Shown piece by piece: positions 24,566 to 34,218 of a stretch of DNA of 64,000 nt. The notes beneath the pieces are model-generated. The model was not told where the DNA came from, searched no databases, and worked only from the letters and a program-made list of their open reading frames with translations. Location of the stretch: NCBI GenBank assembly GCA_030448005.1, contig JAUJNT010000001.1:159884-223883 (forward strand), in the 5' to 3' direction. Every line of letters begins with the position of its first letter. The first letter of the stretch is position 1. The position numbers and the translations under genes were made by a program. This stretch comes from Thermoleophilaceae bacterium. GTDB taxonomy: Bacteria > Actinomycetota > Thermoleophilia > Solirubrobacterales > Thermoleophilaceae.

Positions 24566-25675
24566 TCAGGTTTGCAGATATCGGTCCACGAGGTTGATCT
24601 CCTGCAGGCGCCGGAGACCCTCGCGGATGTCCTTGGCACGCATGTCTCCCACACCCTCGACCATCTCCAGCTCACCGTCGCTGGCGGCCAGGATCTCGTC
24701 CAGCCCTCCGAACTCGCCCACGATGCCGTGGACCACCAGCCTCGGCAGGCGTGGGATGCGCCCGAGGATGCGGTGACCCCGGGGCGAGACGGGATGGTCA
24801 AGGGTGTTGAGCTTGCGGTCGTAGCCGAGCAGCTCGGCCAGCCTGCCGAAGTCGAGCAGGTCCTGGTGGGGCAGTCGGGCGAGCGAGTCGAGCACGCTCG
24901 CGAAGTTCTCTTCCGTGGGCTCGGCCATGTAGTCCTGCACGAGCGCGGACTTGTCGGCGGCGACACCCACCATCGTCTCCTCCAGCTGCATCTCGATCAG
25001 CCGGCCCTCGGCGCCGAGCTCCACGATGTAGCGCTCGATCTCGACCGCCATCCGGGTCACCAGCTCGCTGCGCTGGAGCACGGTGAGCACATCGTGAAGG
25101 GTGACCCCGCCCTCGAACTCGAGGGCCGTGAGCCGCGTGGAGACCTTGTCGAGCCGGCTGCGGTACTTGTCGAGGGTGGCGAGCGCCTGGTTGGCCTTGG
25201 CGAGCACGACGGGGATGTCCTCGAGGATGTACTTGGCACCGTCGAGATACAGCGAGACCACGCTGCGGGCCTGTGACACCGCGATCACGAGCGCGTCGGT
25301 CTGCTTGGAGACGCGCTCGGCGGTCCGGTGGCGGGTGCCCGTCTCGAGCGAGAGGATCGTGGGGTCGGGCATCAGCTGGACGTTGGCCCAGCCGATCTTC
25401 GTCCCGTTCGAGGAGAGGGTGATCGCGCCGTCCATCTTGGCGAGCTGGAAGAGGATCGCGGGCGTGTAGTCCACCTCCACCTTGACGCCCCCCGAATAGA
25501 GAAATGACAGCTCCTCGCTGTCCCCGATGCAGATCAGCGCGCCCGTGCGCGCCTGAACGATCGCATCGACCCCCTCCCTGACGGCGGTGCCGGGAGCGAT
25601 CATCTCGAGGGCCCTTACAAGCCGGGGTTCCTGGCGAGCCTCAAGCTCTGCGACGTCATCCCCGGCGAAAGGCAC
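24566..25675 (-). CDS. disA: DNA integrity scanning diadenylate cyclase DisA
   Basis: A 369-residue octameric c-di-AMP synthase that scans DNA for branched structures. The DAC domain (about 15-150) has DGAITLSSNGTKIGWANVQLMPD with the DGA motif and LETGTRHRTAERVSKQTDAL with the RHR motif. A helical linker (160-290) leads to the C-terminal helix-hairpin-helix domain (IPRLPRLVVHGIVGEFGGLDEIL and MVEGVGDMRAKDIREGLRRL). GTG 25675 places the DAC domain normally. A promoter whose predicted start coincides with the GTG suggests a leaderless message as well as readthrough from radA. Confidence 0.96.
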   Translation of the reverse strand: MPFAGDDVAELEARQEPRLVRALEMIAPGTAVREGVDAIVQARTGALICIGDSEELSFLYSGGVKVEVDYTPAILFQLAKMDGAITLSSNGTKIGWANVQLMPDPTILSLETGTRHRTAERVSKQTDALVIAVSQARSVVSLYLDGAKYILEDIPVVLAKANQALATLDKYRSRLDKVSTRLTALEFEGGVTLHDVLTVLQRSELVTRMAVEIERYIVELGAEGRLIEMQLEETMVGVAADKSALVQDYMAEPTEENFASVLDSLARLPHQDLLDFGRLAELLGYDRKLNTLDHPVSPRGHRILGRIPRLPRLVVHGIVGEFGGLDEILAASDGELEMVEGVGDMRAKDIREGLRRLQEINLVDRYLQT

Positions 25676-25682
25676 AGGTCGG

Positions 25683-25712
25683 ATTGTACGGCAAGGGAGC
25701 CGAAACTGTCCC
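25683..25712 (-). promoter_or_regulatory. Candidate leaderless promoter for disA
   Basis: On the minus strand GGGACA (25712-25707), an 18-base spacer and TACAAT (25688-25683) are followed after seven bases by the disA GTG (25675). The predicted transcription start falls on the start codon. The -10 hexamer is very close to consensus in an otherwise GC-rich setting. Confidence 0.5.
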
Positions 25713-25723
25713 CTTTTCGGCTC
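25697..25723. repeat. Inverted repeat between radA and disA
   Basis: Perfect 9-base arms GAGCCGAAA and TTTCGGCTC around a 9-base loop. It overlaps the -35 region of the candidate disA promoter, so it may be an operator or an RNA hairpin in a radA-disA message. Confidence 0.7.
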
Positions 25724-25751
25724 TGGGCTGCGGAATCGAGCCCGAGCGAGC

Positions 25752-27113
25752 TCAGGCGGCGCGCGCGGAGCGGCTCCCGGCGTCGCCCAGGCCCGCCCGC
25801 AGCGCCGAGCGGAGATCGGGCAGGGCCGCCCCGGGGGCCAGCACGCCATCGAGGCCGAACTTGGCGGCCTCGGCCAGGCGACGGTCCGGGTGGGCCGAGT
25901 GGCGCAGCTCGCCGGTGAGGCCCAACTCGCCGAAGGCGGCGAGCGGCTTGCCCCCGCAGCCGAGCGCCACCCCCCGCGAGGCCGAGGCGACGGCGAGCGC
26001 CACCGCGAGGTCGGCGGCGGGCTCGTCCACCCGCACGCCGCCGGCCAGCGACACGAAGACGTCCGCCGAGCCCACCGCCAGACCGGCATGGCGGGCAAGC
26101 ACCGCAAGCACGAGGGCCAGCCGGTTGCGATCCACCCCGTTCGCCATGCGGCGGGGTGGCACGAGCTCGGTCGGGGCCACGAGCGCCTGGACCTCGACGA
26201 GCAGCGGACGCGACCCTTCCATCGCGCAGAGGACGACCGATCCGGGGGCCCGGGTGGCCTCGGCAACGAAGCGGGCGGAGGCATCCTCCACCTCCACCAG
26301 GCCCTCGTCACGCATCTCGAAGACCCCCGCCTCGTTGGTGGAGCCGAAGCGGTTCTTGAGCGCGCGAACGGTGCGGTAGGTGCGCTCGCGCTCCCCCTCG
26401 AAGCTGAGCACGCAGTCCACGAGGTGCTCGAGCACCCGCGGGCCCGCCAGCGCGCCCTCCTTGGTCACATGGCCTACGAGGATCACGGCCACCCCGCGGC
26501 CCTTCGCAACGCGCATCAAGCGACCTGCCACCTCCCGGACCTGGCCAACGGAGCCGGGCGCGCCGGAAAGGGCGGAAGCGTGGAGGACCTGCACCGAGTC
26601 GACCACACACACCTCCGGGCGCTCGGCCTCGATCGTGGCGATCACCGCTTCGAGGTCGGTCTCCGCCACGATCGGCACGGCGAGCGCGCCGGCTCCGAGG
26701 CGCTCGGCGCGCAGGCGCACCTGGGCGGCCGATTCCTCCCCTGACACGTAGAGCACTCGGTGCCCTGCCGCGGCGAGGTTTCCGAGCGCGCTCGTGGTGA
26801 TCGTCGACTTGCCGATGCCGGGAGAGCCTCCCAGCAAGACGAGCGAGCCCGGCACCACGCCTCCGCCGAGAACGCGATCGAGCTCGCCGATCCCAGTCGA
26901 GAGGCGCCCGACCCGCGGCGCCTGCACCTGGCCGAGAGGGACCGGGGTCAGGGCCTTGGCCGATCCACGGCCGCCGCGGGTGGCACCGGTCGGGGCGGCG
27001 CGGGCCTCCTCGACGAAGGTGTCCCACTCACCGCAGCCGGGGCAGCGGCCATGCCACTTGACGCTCTCGTGCCCGCAGGAGGAGCACGCGAAGACTGTGG
27101 CCGAAGGCGGCAT
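25752..27113 (-). CDS. radA: DNA repair protein RadA (Sms)
   Basis: A 453-residue RecA-like helicase involved in recombination intermediates. Domains: N-terminal C4 zinc finger (CSSCGHESVKWHGRCPGC), RecA ATPase with Walker A GGSPGIGKST, Walker B VCVVDSVQVL and the RadA-specific KNRFGSTNEAGVFEM, then a C-terminal Lon-like domain (PAADLAVALAVASASRGV, ELGLTGELR). The ATG at 27113 follows a G-run; a TTG at 27122 is an in-frame alternative. radA directly precedes disA, as in Bacillus, where RadA and DisA interact functionally. Confidence 0.95.
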   Translation of the reverse strand: MPPSATVFACSSCGHESVKWHGRCPGCGEWDTFVEEARAAPTGATRGGRGSAKALTPVPLGQVQAPRVGRLSTGIGELDRVLGGGVVPGSLVLLGGSPGIGKSTITTSALGNLAAAGHRVLYVSGEESAAQVRLRAERLGAGALAVPIVAETDLEAVIATIEAERPEVCVVDSVQVLHASALSGAPGSVGQVREVAGRLMRVAKGRGVAVILVGHVTKEGALAGPRVLEHLVDCVLSFEGERERTYRTVRALKNRFGSTNEAGVFEMRDEGLVEVEDASARFVAEATRAPGSVVLCAMEGSRPLLVEVQALVAPTELVPPRRMANGVDRNRLALVLAVLARHAGLAVGSADVFVSLAGGVRVDEPAADLAVALAVASASRGVALGCGGKPLAAFGELGLTGELRHSAHPDRRLAEAAKFGLDGVLAPGAALPDLRSALRAGLGDAGSRSARAA

Positions 27114-27271
27114 TCCCCCCAAGCTAGGGCGTCGGGTGGACGTTCTCGCCCCCCGAGACGCGCGGAGGTCTCCGGGGCAAACCTCGGGCCGCGGCTGTCG
27201 TTCCGACGCTGACCGGCCGGGTTCGCAAGCTCCCTTGCGCTCCGTCCGGGCCCCGCGCTGGGATCACCCGC

Positions 27272-28993
27272 ATGGATCCCGCCCTCGCCTCGTTGCAGTC
27301 GGCCGAGTACCTGGCGGTGGACGTGGAGACCAACGGACTCGGTGGAGACCGGTGCGAGCTCACCGAGATCGGGACCGTGCTCGTGGGCGGCGGCGAGCTT
27401 CACGACACCTGGGAGTCGCTCGTGCGCCCGGCCCAGCCCCTCACCCGGGGCATCGAGCGCTTCACGGGCATCACCCAGAGCATGGTGGACGCCGCACCGC
27501 CCCCGGAGGAGGTGCTGCCCGAGATCGCGCGATCCATGGAGGGGCGAGTGCTGGTGGCCCACAACGCGAGCTTCGACGCACGTGTGCTGCGACAGGCCTT
27601 TGAGCGCTGTAGCATCGACTGGCCGAAGCCGCCCGTGCTCTGCACGGTGGCGATGGCGCGGAAGCTCGCCCCCCTCGTAAGCCAGCGCAAGCTGGCCCTC
27701 CTGGCAGAGGCGCTCGGGATCGAGGTGGAGGGAGTCCATCGCGCCCTGCCCGATGCCTTGACCTGCGCCCGGGTCTTCTGTGCCCTCTTTCCGAAGCTGT
27801 GCGCGAACGCCCGCAGCGTGCCGGAGGCCGCCGCGCTCCTGCGGTCGAGACGCGCCGCCCGCCGCGCCGCGCGGCCGGTCGGTCGCCGCCGCTCCGTCGA
27901 GGAGCGCCCGGACCTCTCCAAGCTGCCCGACGATCCGGGCGTCTACATCTTCCGCGACGAGCGTGGCCGACCGCTGTACGTGGGCAAGTCCTTGTCCCTT
28001 CGGACCAGGGCGCGCTCGCACTTCTGCGCCCCGTCCGGGTGGACGGAGCGGGCAGAGGTGGTGGACTACCGACCGACCCACTCCGAGCTCGGGGCGCTCG
28101 TCCTCGAGAACCGGCTGATCAAGCAGTGGCAGCCGCCGGGCAACCGGCAGCTCAAGCACACCGACCGCTGGAACTATCTCCGCTGCCGCCTGGACATTCC
28201 CTATCCGGTGCTCGAGGTATCCGCCCGGCCGGCCGCCGGGCGGGCCGTGAGCATCGGGCCGCTGAGCGGCAGGCAGCTGGCGGGCGAGCTGGCCGACCAC
28301 CTGACGTCCCTCTTCCGCCTCCGTCACTGCGGCCGGACAATGAAGAGGCGCGAGCACCCCTCCGTCTACGGCCAGATGGGCCGCTGCTGCTCGCCGTGCC
28401 TGGGCGATCTGGACCCGAACGCCTACCGCCACCAGGTGGACCGGGCGATGGCGCTGTTCGACGGCAGCGAGGCGGCCGAGGACCTGCTGCTGTCAGAGCT
28501 CGACCGGCGGATCGCCGAGGCCTCCGCCGACCGGCACTACGAGGCCGCCGCGGCGCTGCTGCGGCGCCGGGAGCGCCTGGCGGGAGTGCTCAGCCGCCTC
28601 GGCGGAATGCTCAGGGCGCTGCACGCCGACCCGCGGCTCATCGTGGCCGCCCATCCGGTCAAGGACCGGTTCGACGCGTTCTGGATCGTGGGCGGGCGGG
28701 TAGCCGACTGGGGTGCGCTGCCACCGGCGGACGAGATCGAGGCGCGCGCCGTGGCCGCGCTGGCCGGCAGATCGGGCCACCTGGGGGCGGTGCCGGCCGA
28801 GGAGGTGGACGAGGTGCGCATCGTCTCGGCATGGGTGGCCGAGCATGAGCCGCCGCAGCTCTCGCTGGCGGCCGGGCCGCCCTCCGCAGCGCAGGTGAGC
28901 CGGTGGCTGGAAGGTGTGCGGGCTCGGGGCGCGGTCGGCGGACCTGCGGGTGCCCCGGCGGAGGCGACCGCGGCTTCTTCGGCGGTTGCTTAG
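27272..28993 (+). CDS. DEDD exonuclease / GIY-YIG nuclease fusion (DnaQ-UvrC-like)
   Basis: A 573-residue two-nuclease protein. Residues 10-175 form a DnaQ-type 3'-5' exonuclease: VDVETNGLGGDRCELTEIGTV (Exo I DxE), VAHNASFDARVL (Exo II) and HRALPDALTCARV (Exo III, H-x4-D). Residues about 215-300 form a GIY-YIG domain (DDPGVYIFRDERGRPLYVGKSLSLRTRARSHF with the catalytic E in LGALVLENRLIKQWQP), followed by UvrC-like sequence with CCSPCLG and a UVR-like helix. It is like the Cho/UvrC-related actinobacterial fusion typified by Rv2191; a repair role is inferred. It is divergent from radA. Confidence 0.88.
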   Translation: MDPALASLQSAEYLAVDVETNGLGGDRCELTEIGTVLVGGGELHDTWESLVRPAQPLTRGIERFTGITQSMVDAAPPPEEVLPEIARSMEGRVLVAHNASFDARVLRQAFERCSIDWPKPPVLCTVAMARKLAPLVSQRKLALLAEALGIEVEGVHRALPDALTCARVFCALFPKLCANARSVPEAAALLRSRRAARRAARPVGRRRSVEERPDLSKLPDDPGVYIFRDERGRPLYVGKSLSLRTRARSHFCAPSGWTERAEVVDYRPTHSELGALVLENRLIKQWQPPGNRQLKHTDRWNYLRCRLDIPYPVLEVSARPAAGRAVSIGPLSGRQLAGELADHLTSLFRLRHCGRTMKRREHPSVYGQMGRCCSPCLGDLDPNAYRHQVDRAMALFDGSEAAEDLLLSELDRRIAEASADRHYEAAAALLRRRERLAGVLSRLGGMLRALHADPRLIVAAHPVKDRFDAFWIVGGRVADWGALPPADEIEARAVAALAGRSGHLGAVPAEEVDEVRIVSAWVAEHEPPQLSLAAGPPSAAQVSRWLEGVRARGAVGGPAGAPAEATAASSAVA

Positions 28994-29090
28994 CGACGGA
29001 CCGGGTCAGAGCCCAGTCCGCGCCGCCGAGTGCACGGTTGATGGCGCCAGAGACCCGTCAAATGTTCACTCGGCCGTGCTATCCCCGGCA

Positions 29091-29312
29091 CTATCCCTGC
29101 TGAGCCACGGCGCGCTCCGCCGCCTCGAACCCCTTCTTCGAGTGAGTGCCGTCGCAGAATGGCTTGGTGGTCGAGCCCCCGCAGCGGCAGAGCGCGATCG
29201 ACTCGCCGCGGTCCCCGAGCTCGTACTCGTTGCCGTCGGCGTCGATCAGTCGGACCGGGCCCGTGACCTTGAGGGGCCCGTTCTCACGGGCCTTGATCTC
29301 CACCTCGGCCAC
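29091..29312 (-). CDS. CDGSH iron-sulfur domain protein
   Basis: A 73-residue protein with the 2Fe-2S signature C-x-C-x2-(S/T)-x3-P-x-C-D-G-(S/A/T)-H: LCRCGGSTTKPFCDGTHSKKGF, here starting at about residue 42. The N-terminal half is a small beta region (GPLKVTGPVRLIDADGNEYELGD). The soluble single-domain type is common in Actinobacteria; it probably handles electrons or clusters. It lies 21 bases after clpC on the same strand and is likely cotranscribed with it. Confidence 0.9.
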   Translation of the reverse strand: MAEVEIKARENGPLKVTGPVRLIDADGNEYELGDRGESIALCRCGGSTTKPFCDGTHSKKGFEAAERAVAQQG

Positions 29313-29333
29313 GTTCGGTCAGGCGCGCCGAGC

Positions 29334-31955
29334 CTACGGAGCGGATGACTCGCCGTCGTCATCGGGCGCCGGCGGGGCATCCGGGACGTCGGGGAGCACG
29401 TCGGACTCGTCCGGGAGCCCGGTAGGGCCTTGCTCGGAGTCCGAGCCCGCGTCCTCGCCGCCCTTCGCGCCCACCCCGACCGCCTGGCGCTTGCGCGCCG
29501 GCTCGGTGATGGTGATCGAGACCTCCTGCTCGTCGCCCTCCGGGGCGCGGTCCACCTCGACCGTCGAGCCTGCCGGCATGCTCTTTGCGAGCACCTCGTC
29601 GGCCAGCGGATCTTCGATGTAGCGCTGGATCGCCCTGCGCAGCGGACGGGCGCCCATCGACGGGTCCCAGCCCTTCTCGACCAGCAGGTCGGCGGCGTCG
29701 TCGGAGAGGTTGAGTGAGAGCTCCTGGTCTGCCAGCGACTCGCGGATCCGCTTGAGGAGAAGCTCCACGATCTCCTTGATCTCATCCTTGGCGAGCTTGT
29801 GGAAGACGATGACCTCGTCGATGCGGTTGAGGAACTCGGGGCGGAAGACCTTCTTCAGCTCGCCCATGATCCCCTTCTTCATGTCGTCGTAGGTCACGCC
29901 CGTCTCGTCACCGACGGTGAAGCCGATGCCGGTGTTCTTGGCGATCTCAGACGCGCCCACGTTGGAGGTCATGATCACGATCGAGTTGCGGAAGTCGACC
30001 GTGCGGCCCTGGCTGTCGGTCAGCCGGCCGTCCTCGAGGATCTGCAGCAGGATGTTGAAGACGTCCGGGTGCGCCTTCTCGATCTCGTCGAGCAGCAGGA
30101 CGCTGTAGGGCTTGCGCCGCACCGCCTCGGTGAGCTGGCCGCCCTCGTCGTAGCCGATGTAGCCGGGGGGCGAGCCCACCAGCCGCGAAACGGAGTGCTT
30201 CTCCATGTACTCCGACATGTCGATCCGCACCATCGCGTCCTCGTCGCCGAAGAGGAACTCGGCGAGCGTGCGGCCCAGCTCGGTCTTTCCGACCCCGGAC
30301 GGGCCGAGGAAGATGAACGAGCCGGTGGGGCGCTTGGGGTCCTTGAGGCCCGCGCGCGAGCGGCGGATGGCCTTCGAGACGGCCTCGATGGCCGCGTCCT
30401 GGCCGATGACCCGCTTGTGGAGCTCGTCCTCCATGCGCATCAGCTTCTGGGTCTCGGCCTCCGTGAGCTTGACCACCGGTATCCCGGTCCACATCGAGAC
30501 GATGTCGGCGATCTCCTCCTCGCCGATCTCCGGGCGCTCGCCGGACTCGCCCGAGCGCCACTGCTCCTCGAGGTCACGCTTCTTGTTGGTGAGCTGGCGC
30601 TCCTGATCGCGCAGGTTGGCGGCCTTCTCGAACTCCTGCGCCTCGATCGCCGCCTCCTTGTCGCGCCGCGTGTTCTCGATCTCCTCCTCGAGCTCGCGGT
30701 AGACGGGCGGCGCGGTCATCGACTTGATCCGCGCGCGCGCCGCGGCCTCGTCGATCAGGTCGATCGCCTTGTCCGGGAGGAAGCGGTCGGAGATGTAGCG
30801 GTCGGCCAGCTCGGCGGCGGCCTCGAGGGCCTCGTCGGTGATGCCCACGCGGTGGTGGGTCTCATAGCGGTCGCGCAGGCCCTTCAGGATCTGCACGGAC
30901 TCCTCCGGCGAGGGCTGGTCCACCTTGACCTGCTGGAAGCGGCGCTCGAGCGCCGAATCGCGCTCCAGGTACTTGCGGTACTCGTCGAGGGTGGTTGCCC
31001 CGATCGTCTGCAGCTCGCCGCGGGCGAGCGCCGGCTTGAGGATCGAGGCGGCGTCGATGGCACCCTCGGCGGCACCCGCGCCGACGAGGTTGTGCAGCTC
31101 GTCGATGAACAGGATGATGTCGCCGCGCTGGGTGATCTCCTTCATCACCTTCTTCAGGCGCTCCTCGAACTCACCGCGGTACTTCGAGCCGGCCACGAGC
31201 GCCGCAAGGTCGAGCGTGTAGATCTGCTTGTTCTTGAGCAGCTCGGGCACGTCGCCGCTCGTGATGCGCTGGGCGAGGCCCTCGACGACAGCGGTCTTGC
31301 CGACGCCCGGCTCGCCGATGAGCACCGGGTTGTTCTTCTGGCGACGCGAGAGGATCTGCATGATCCGCTCGACCTCCGTCTCGCGGCCCACCACGGGGTC
31401 GAGCTTGCCCTCGGAGGCGAGCTTCGTGAGGTTGCGGCCGAACTGGTCGAGCAGCTTCGAGCTCTTCTTGCCCTCGCCCTGGGCGCCACCCTGGGCACCG
31501 GTGCCGCGCTGGCGGCCGCCGGGGCCAGAGAGCATCCGGATCACCTCGTTGCGGATCTTCTCCGAGTCGGCGTCGAAGTCGAGCAGGATGCGGGCGGCGA
31601 CGCCCTCGTTCTCGCGGACCAGGCCGAGCAGGATGTGCTCGGTGCCGATGTAGTTGTGCCCGAGGCTCAACGCCTCGCGGAGCGCGAGCTCGAGCACCTT
31701 CTTGGCGCGGGGGGTGAACGGGATCTGCCCCGATGTGACCTCCTCGCCCGAGCCCACGATGCGGACCACCTGGGCGCGCACGCGCTCGACGGTGATGTCG
31801 AGCGACTCGAGCACACGCGCGGCAAGGCCCTCCTCCTCGCGCAGCAGCCCGAGCAGGATGTGCTCGGTGCCGATGTAGTTGTGCTTGAGGATGCGGGCCT
31901 CCTCCTGTGCAAGGACGACGACCTGCCGGGCCCGTTCTGTGAAGCGCTCAAACAC
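29334..31955 (-). CDS. clpC: ATP-dependent Clp protease ATP-binding subunit ClpC
   Basis: An 873-residue Hsp100 unfoldase that feeds substrates to ClpP. Two Clp N repeats ([37 protein letters not shown]), AAA+ domain 1 (Walker [11 protein letters not shown]), a middle region with UVR-like helix ([22 protein letters not shown]), AAA+ domain 2 ([51 protein letters not shown]) and an acidic tail. GTG 31955 matches the family N-terminus (MFERFT); ATG 32018 would add 21 residues and lacks a ribosome-binding site. No ctsR, mcsA or mcsB precedes it, unlike in Firmicutes. Confidence 0.96.
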   Translation of the reverse strand: MFERFTERARQVVVLAQEEARILKHNYIGTEHILLGLLREEEGLAARVLESLDITVERVRAQVVRIVGSGEEVTSGQIPFTPRAKKVLELALREALSLGHNYIGTEHILLGLVRENEGVAARILLDFDADSEKIRNEVIRMLSGPGGRQRGTGAQGGAQGEGKKSSKLLDQFGRNLTKLASEGKLDPVVGRETEVERIMQILSRRQKNNPVLIGEPGVGKTAVVEGLAQRITSGDVPELLKNKQIYTLDLAALVAGSKYRGEFEERLKKVMKEITQRGDIILFIDELHNLVGAGAAEGAIDAASILKPALARGELQTIGATTLDEYRKYLERDSALERRFQQVKVDQPSPEESVQILKGLRDRYETHHRVGITDEALEAAAELADRYISDRFLPDKAIDLIDEAAARARIKSMTAPPVYRELEEEIENTRRDKEAAIEAQEFEKAANLRDQERQLTNKKRDLEEQWRSGESGERPEIGEEEIADIVSMWTGIPVVKLTEAETQKLMRMEDELHKRVIGQDAAIEAVSKAIRRSRAGLKDPKRPTGSFIFLGPSGVGKTELGRTLAEFLFGDEDAMVRIDMSEYMEKHSVSRLVGSPPGYIGYDEGGQLTEAVRRKPYSVLLLDEIEKAHPDVFNILLQILEDGRLTDSQGRTVDFRNSIVIMTSNVGASEIAKNTGIGFTVGDETGVTYDDMKKGIMGELKKVFRPEFLNRIDEVIVFHKLAKDEIKEIVELLLKRIRESLADQELSLNLSDDAADLLVEKGWDPSMGARPLRRAIQRYIEDPLADEVLAKSMPAGSTVEVDRAPEGDEQEVSITITEPARKRQAVGVGAKGGEDAGSDSEQGPTGLPDESDVLPDVPDAPPAPDDDGESSAP

Positions 31956-32122
31956 TGCTGTGGCGATCCTCTGTTTCGGGGTCTTTCGGGACGGTGCTAG
32001 TGCAGGCCCTTTTCCCATGTTCTCGGCATCTAAGCCTGAAGGGATGAGGGTGCCTGCCCGCGTACTCGGCCTGCGTCCAGTCTAACAACGCCCTGCGGTC
32101 ACCCCGTCGGGTCTCCTTGCCC

Positions 32123-33550
32123 TCACCGCATCGTCGGGAAGAGCACCACCTCGCGGATCGAGCAGCGTCCCGACATCAGCATCACGAGCCGGTCGATGCC
32201 GACGCCGATGCCGCCCGTGGGAGGCATGCCCTGCTCGAGCGCCCGGATGTAGTCCTCGTCGTAGGGCTGAGCCTCCTGATCGCCCTGTGCGGTGAGGCGC
32301 CCCTGCTGGTCGAAGCGGGTGCGCTGCTCGTCCGGGTCGTTCAGCTCGGTGAACGCGTTTGCGAACTCCATTCCCCCTGCAAAGCACTCAAAGCGCTCGA
32401 CCAGCCCGGGCTCCGAGCGATGGCCCTTAGCGAAGGGAGACAGCTCCACGGGGTAATCGAGGACGAAGGTGGGCCGACTGAGCTTCGGCTCGACGTGCCT
32501 TGAGAGCAGGTCGTCGACCAGCCCCGGCCAGGTGTCCGTCGAATCGAGCTCTATGCCGCGGCCACGCGCCGCCTCGAGCAGCTGCTCTTCGTCGCGATTT
32601 GCGAGAACGTCGACACCCGCCTCGTCGAGGATCGCGTCGCGCAGGGTGACCCGCCTCCAGGGAGTGGCGAAGTCGATGTCGCCGTCGTAGCCGATCTCCG
32701 TGGCCACGAAGGCCACCATCTGCTCCAGCTCGGCCGCCATGTCCGTGTAGTCGGCGTAGGCCTCGTACCACTCGAGCATCGTGAACTCCGGGTTGTGCTT
32801 GGGCGAGAGCCCCTCGTTGCGGAAGTCCTTCCCGAGCTCATACACCCGCTCGAGCCCGCCCACGATCAGGCGCTTGAGGTAGAGCTCCGTGGCGATCCGC
32901 AGATAGAGGTCCCGGTCGAGCGCGTTGTGGTGGGTGGTGAACGGCCGCGCCAGGGCGCCCCCGTAGAGCGGCTGCAGCACAGGGGTCTCGACCTCGAGGA
33001 AGCCGCGCCCGTCCAGCCATCGCCGCACCGCGGCCAGCACCCGCGAGCGCAGGATGAAGAGCGTGCGCGCCTCCTCATTGGCCATCAGGTCGAGCTCACG
33101 ACGGCGGTAGCGTGTCTCGACGTCCTCGAGCCCGTGGAACTTCTCCGGAGGCGGCAGGAGCGACTTCGCCAGCAGCGTCCACCCCGTCGCCTTCAGGGAG
33201 AGCTCTCCGCGGCGGGACTTGAAGGCGGTCCCGTCCACGCCCACGAGGTCACCGAGGTCGAGTGAGAGCAGCTCGTCGAAGGAATCCTGCCCGAGCACGT
33301 CCAGGCGGGCGTGCACCTGGATGCGCCCAGAGCGGTCCACCACGTCGAGGAACGCCGCCTTCCCATGCCCACGCCGGGCTGCCAGCCGCCCGCCCACGCG
33401 GTAGGCGGCCTCCGTGTCCTCGCCGGCCTCGAGGCCCCCGTGTGCCTCGTGGATCGCAGAGACGGGCCCGACGCCGGGGAAGGCATGGGGAAAGGGTTCG
33501 ATCCCGCGCTCGCGCAGGCGCTCGAGCTTGCCCCGGCGATCCTCGTCCAT
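32123..33550 (-). CDS. lysS: Lysyl-tRNA synthetase (class II)
   Basis: A 475-residue class II synthetase. The N-terminal OB-fold anticodon-binding domain (about 50-160) is followed by the catalytic core: motif 1 in LDGRGFLEVETPVLQPLYGGALARPFTTHHNALDRDLYLRIATELYLKR, motif 2 ELGKDFRNEGLSPKHNPEFTMLEWYEAYADY, and motif 3 GGIGVGIDRLVMLM. FANAFTELNDPDEQRTRFDQQ is characteristic of LysS. In the cluster it lies between greA and clpC. Confidence 0.96.
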   Translation of the reverse strand: MDEDRRGKLERLRERGIEPFPHAFPGVGPVSAIHEAHGGLEAGEDTEAAYRVGGRLAARRGHGKAAFLDVVDRSGRIQVHARLDVLGQDSFDELLSLDLGDLVGVDGTAFKSRRGELSLKATGWTLLAKSLLPPPEKFHGLEDVETRYRRRELDLMANEEARTLFILRSRVLAAVRRWLDGRGFLEVETPVLQPLYGGALARPFTTHHNALDRDLYLRIATELYLKRLIVGGLERVYELGKDFRNEGLSPKHNPEFTMLEWYEAYADYTDMAAELEQMVAFVATEIGYDGDIDFATPWRRVTLRDAILDEAGVDVLANRDEEQLLEAARGRGIELDSTDTWPGLVDDLLSRHVEPKLSRPTFVLDYPVELSPFAKGHRSEPGLVERFECFAGGMEFANAFTELNDPDEQRTRFDQQGRLTAQGDQEAQPYDEDYIRALEQGMPPTGGIGVGIDRLVMLMSGRCSIREVVLFPTMR

Positions 33551-33589
33551 TGGCGAACCCTACGCGGCGCTACCTGACGGCGTCAGGAG

Positions 33590-34069
33590 TCAGGCGGCTT
33601 CGATCTTGGTGATCTTCAGCTCGCGCGCCGGTCCGCGCGGCACCGCGACGGAGACGATGTCGTTGCGCTTGTGTCCCATGAGCGCCTTGCCCACCGGCGA
33701 CTCGTTCGAGAGCTTCTGGTCGGAGGGGTCGGCCTCTGCCGAGCCGACGATCTTGAACTTGTTTGACTTGTGCGTCTTCTGATCCTTGACGTGGACGGTC
33801 ACGCCCACGGTCACGGCCTCCGTGCTCACGTCGTTGGAGTCGATCACCCGGGCATTTCGCAGCTTGTCGGCCAAGTCGGAGATCTGCTTCTCGAGCATGG
33901 CCTGCTCGTTCTTGGCGTCGTCGTACTCCGAGTTCTCGGAGATGTCACCGAACTCGCGCGCCTCCTTGATGCGTTCGGCGACCTCCTGCCGGCGCACAGT
34001 CGAGAGGTAGTCGACCTTGGCCTTGAGCTCTTCGAGCCCTTCGGGTGTGAGCAGTGTCTCTCGCGGCAT
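33590..34069 (-). CDS. greA: Transcription elongation factor GreA
   Basis: A 159-residue factor that stimulates transcript cleavage by backtracked RNA polymerase. The coiled-coil domain (LLTPEGLEELKAKVDYLSTVRRQEVAERIKEAREFGDISENSEYDDAKNEQAMLEKQI) contains the conserved GD(I/L)SENSEY acidic tip. The C-terminal FKBP-like domain has LSNESPVGKALMGHKRNDIVSV. ATG 34069 follows a G-run in a GGGGGTTTTTCT context. It sits between dusB and lysS; in Bacillus greA is elsewhere. Confidence 0.96.
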   Translation of the reverse strand: MPRETLLTPEGLEELKAKVDYLSTVRRQEVAERIKEAREFGDISENSEYDDAKNEQAMLEKQISDLADKLRNARVIDSNDVSTEAVTVGVTVHVKDQKTHKSNKFKIVGSAEADPSDQKLSNESPVGKALMGHKRNDIVSVAVPRGPARELKITKIEAA

Positions 34070-34123
34070 AGAAAAACCCCCGGACGATGGACCAAAGCCT
34101 CGGAGGGACGCGGCAGTGTAGCA

Positions 34124-34144
34124 CCGGGGGCCTCCCGCCCCCGG
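34124..34144. repeat. GC-rich palindrome, member of a dispersed family
   Basis: 8-base arms CCGGGGGC and GCCCCCGG around CTCCC, in the 149-base gap between dusB and greA. The arms are the same as those of the element at 37942-37961. Confidence 0.75.
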
Positions 34145-34218
34145 AGCCCCGGCGGCGCTCGTCCGACGGCCTTGGGGCCGCCCGGTGGCCGGCGAACCCG
34201 CGTGCGGGCGGCGGGACC

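Noticed and set aside
29799-32000. A 733-codon plus-strand open frame across clpC
   Set aside because: It is the exact antisense of a well-recognised clpC gene; long antisense frames are expected in GC-rich DNA and its translation shows no known motif.
32019-32122. CtsR, HspR or ClgR operator upstream of clpC
   Set aside because: No matching operator half-sites were seen by eye in the gap.
34070-34085. Rho-independent terminator at the TTTTT run before greA
   Set aside because: The run lies next to the greA start codon and no stem directly precedes it; it is more likely part of the leader.
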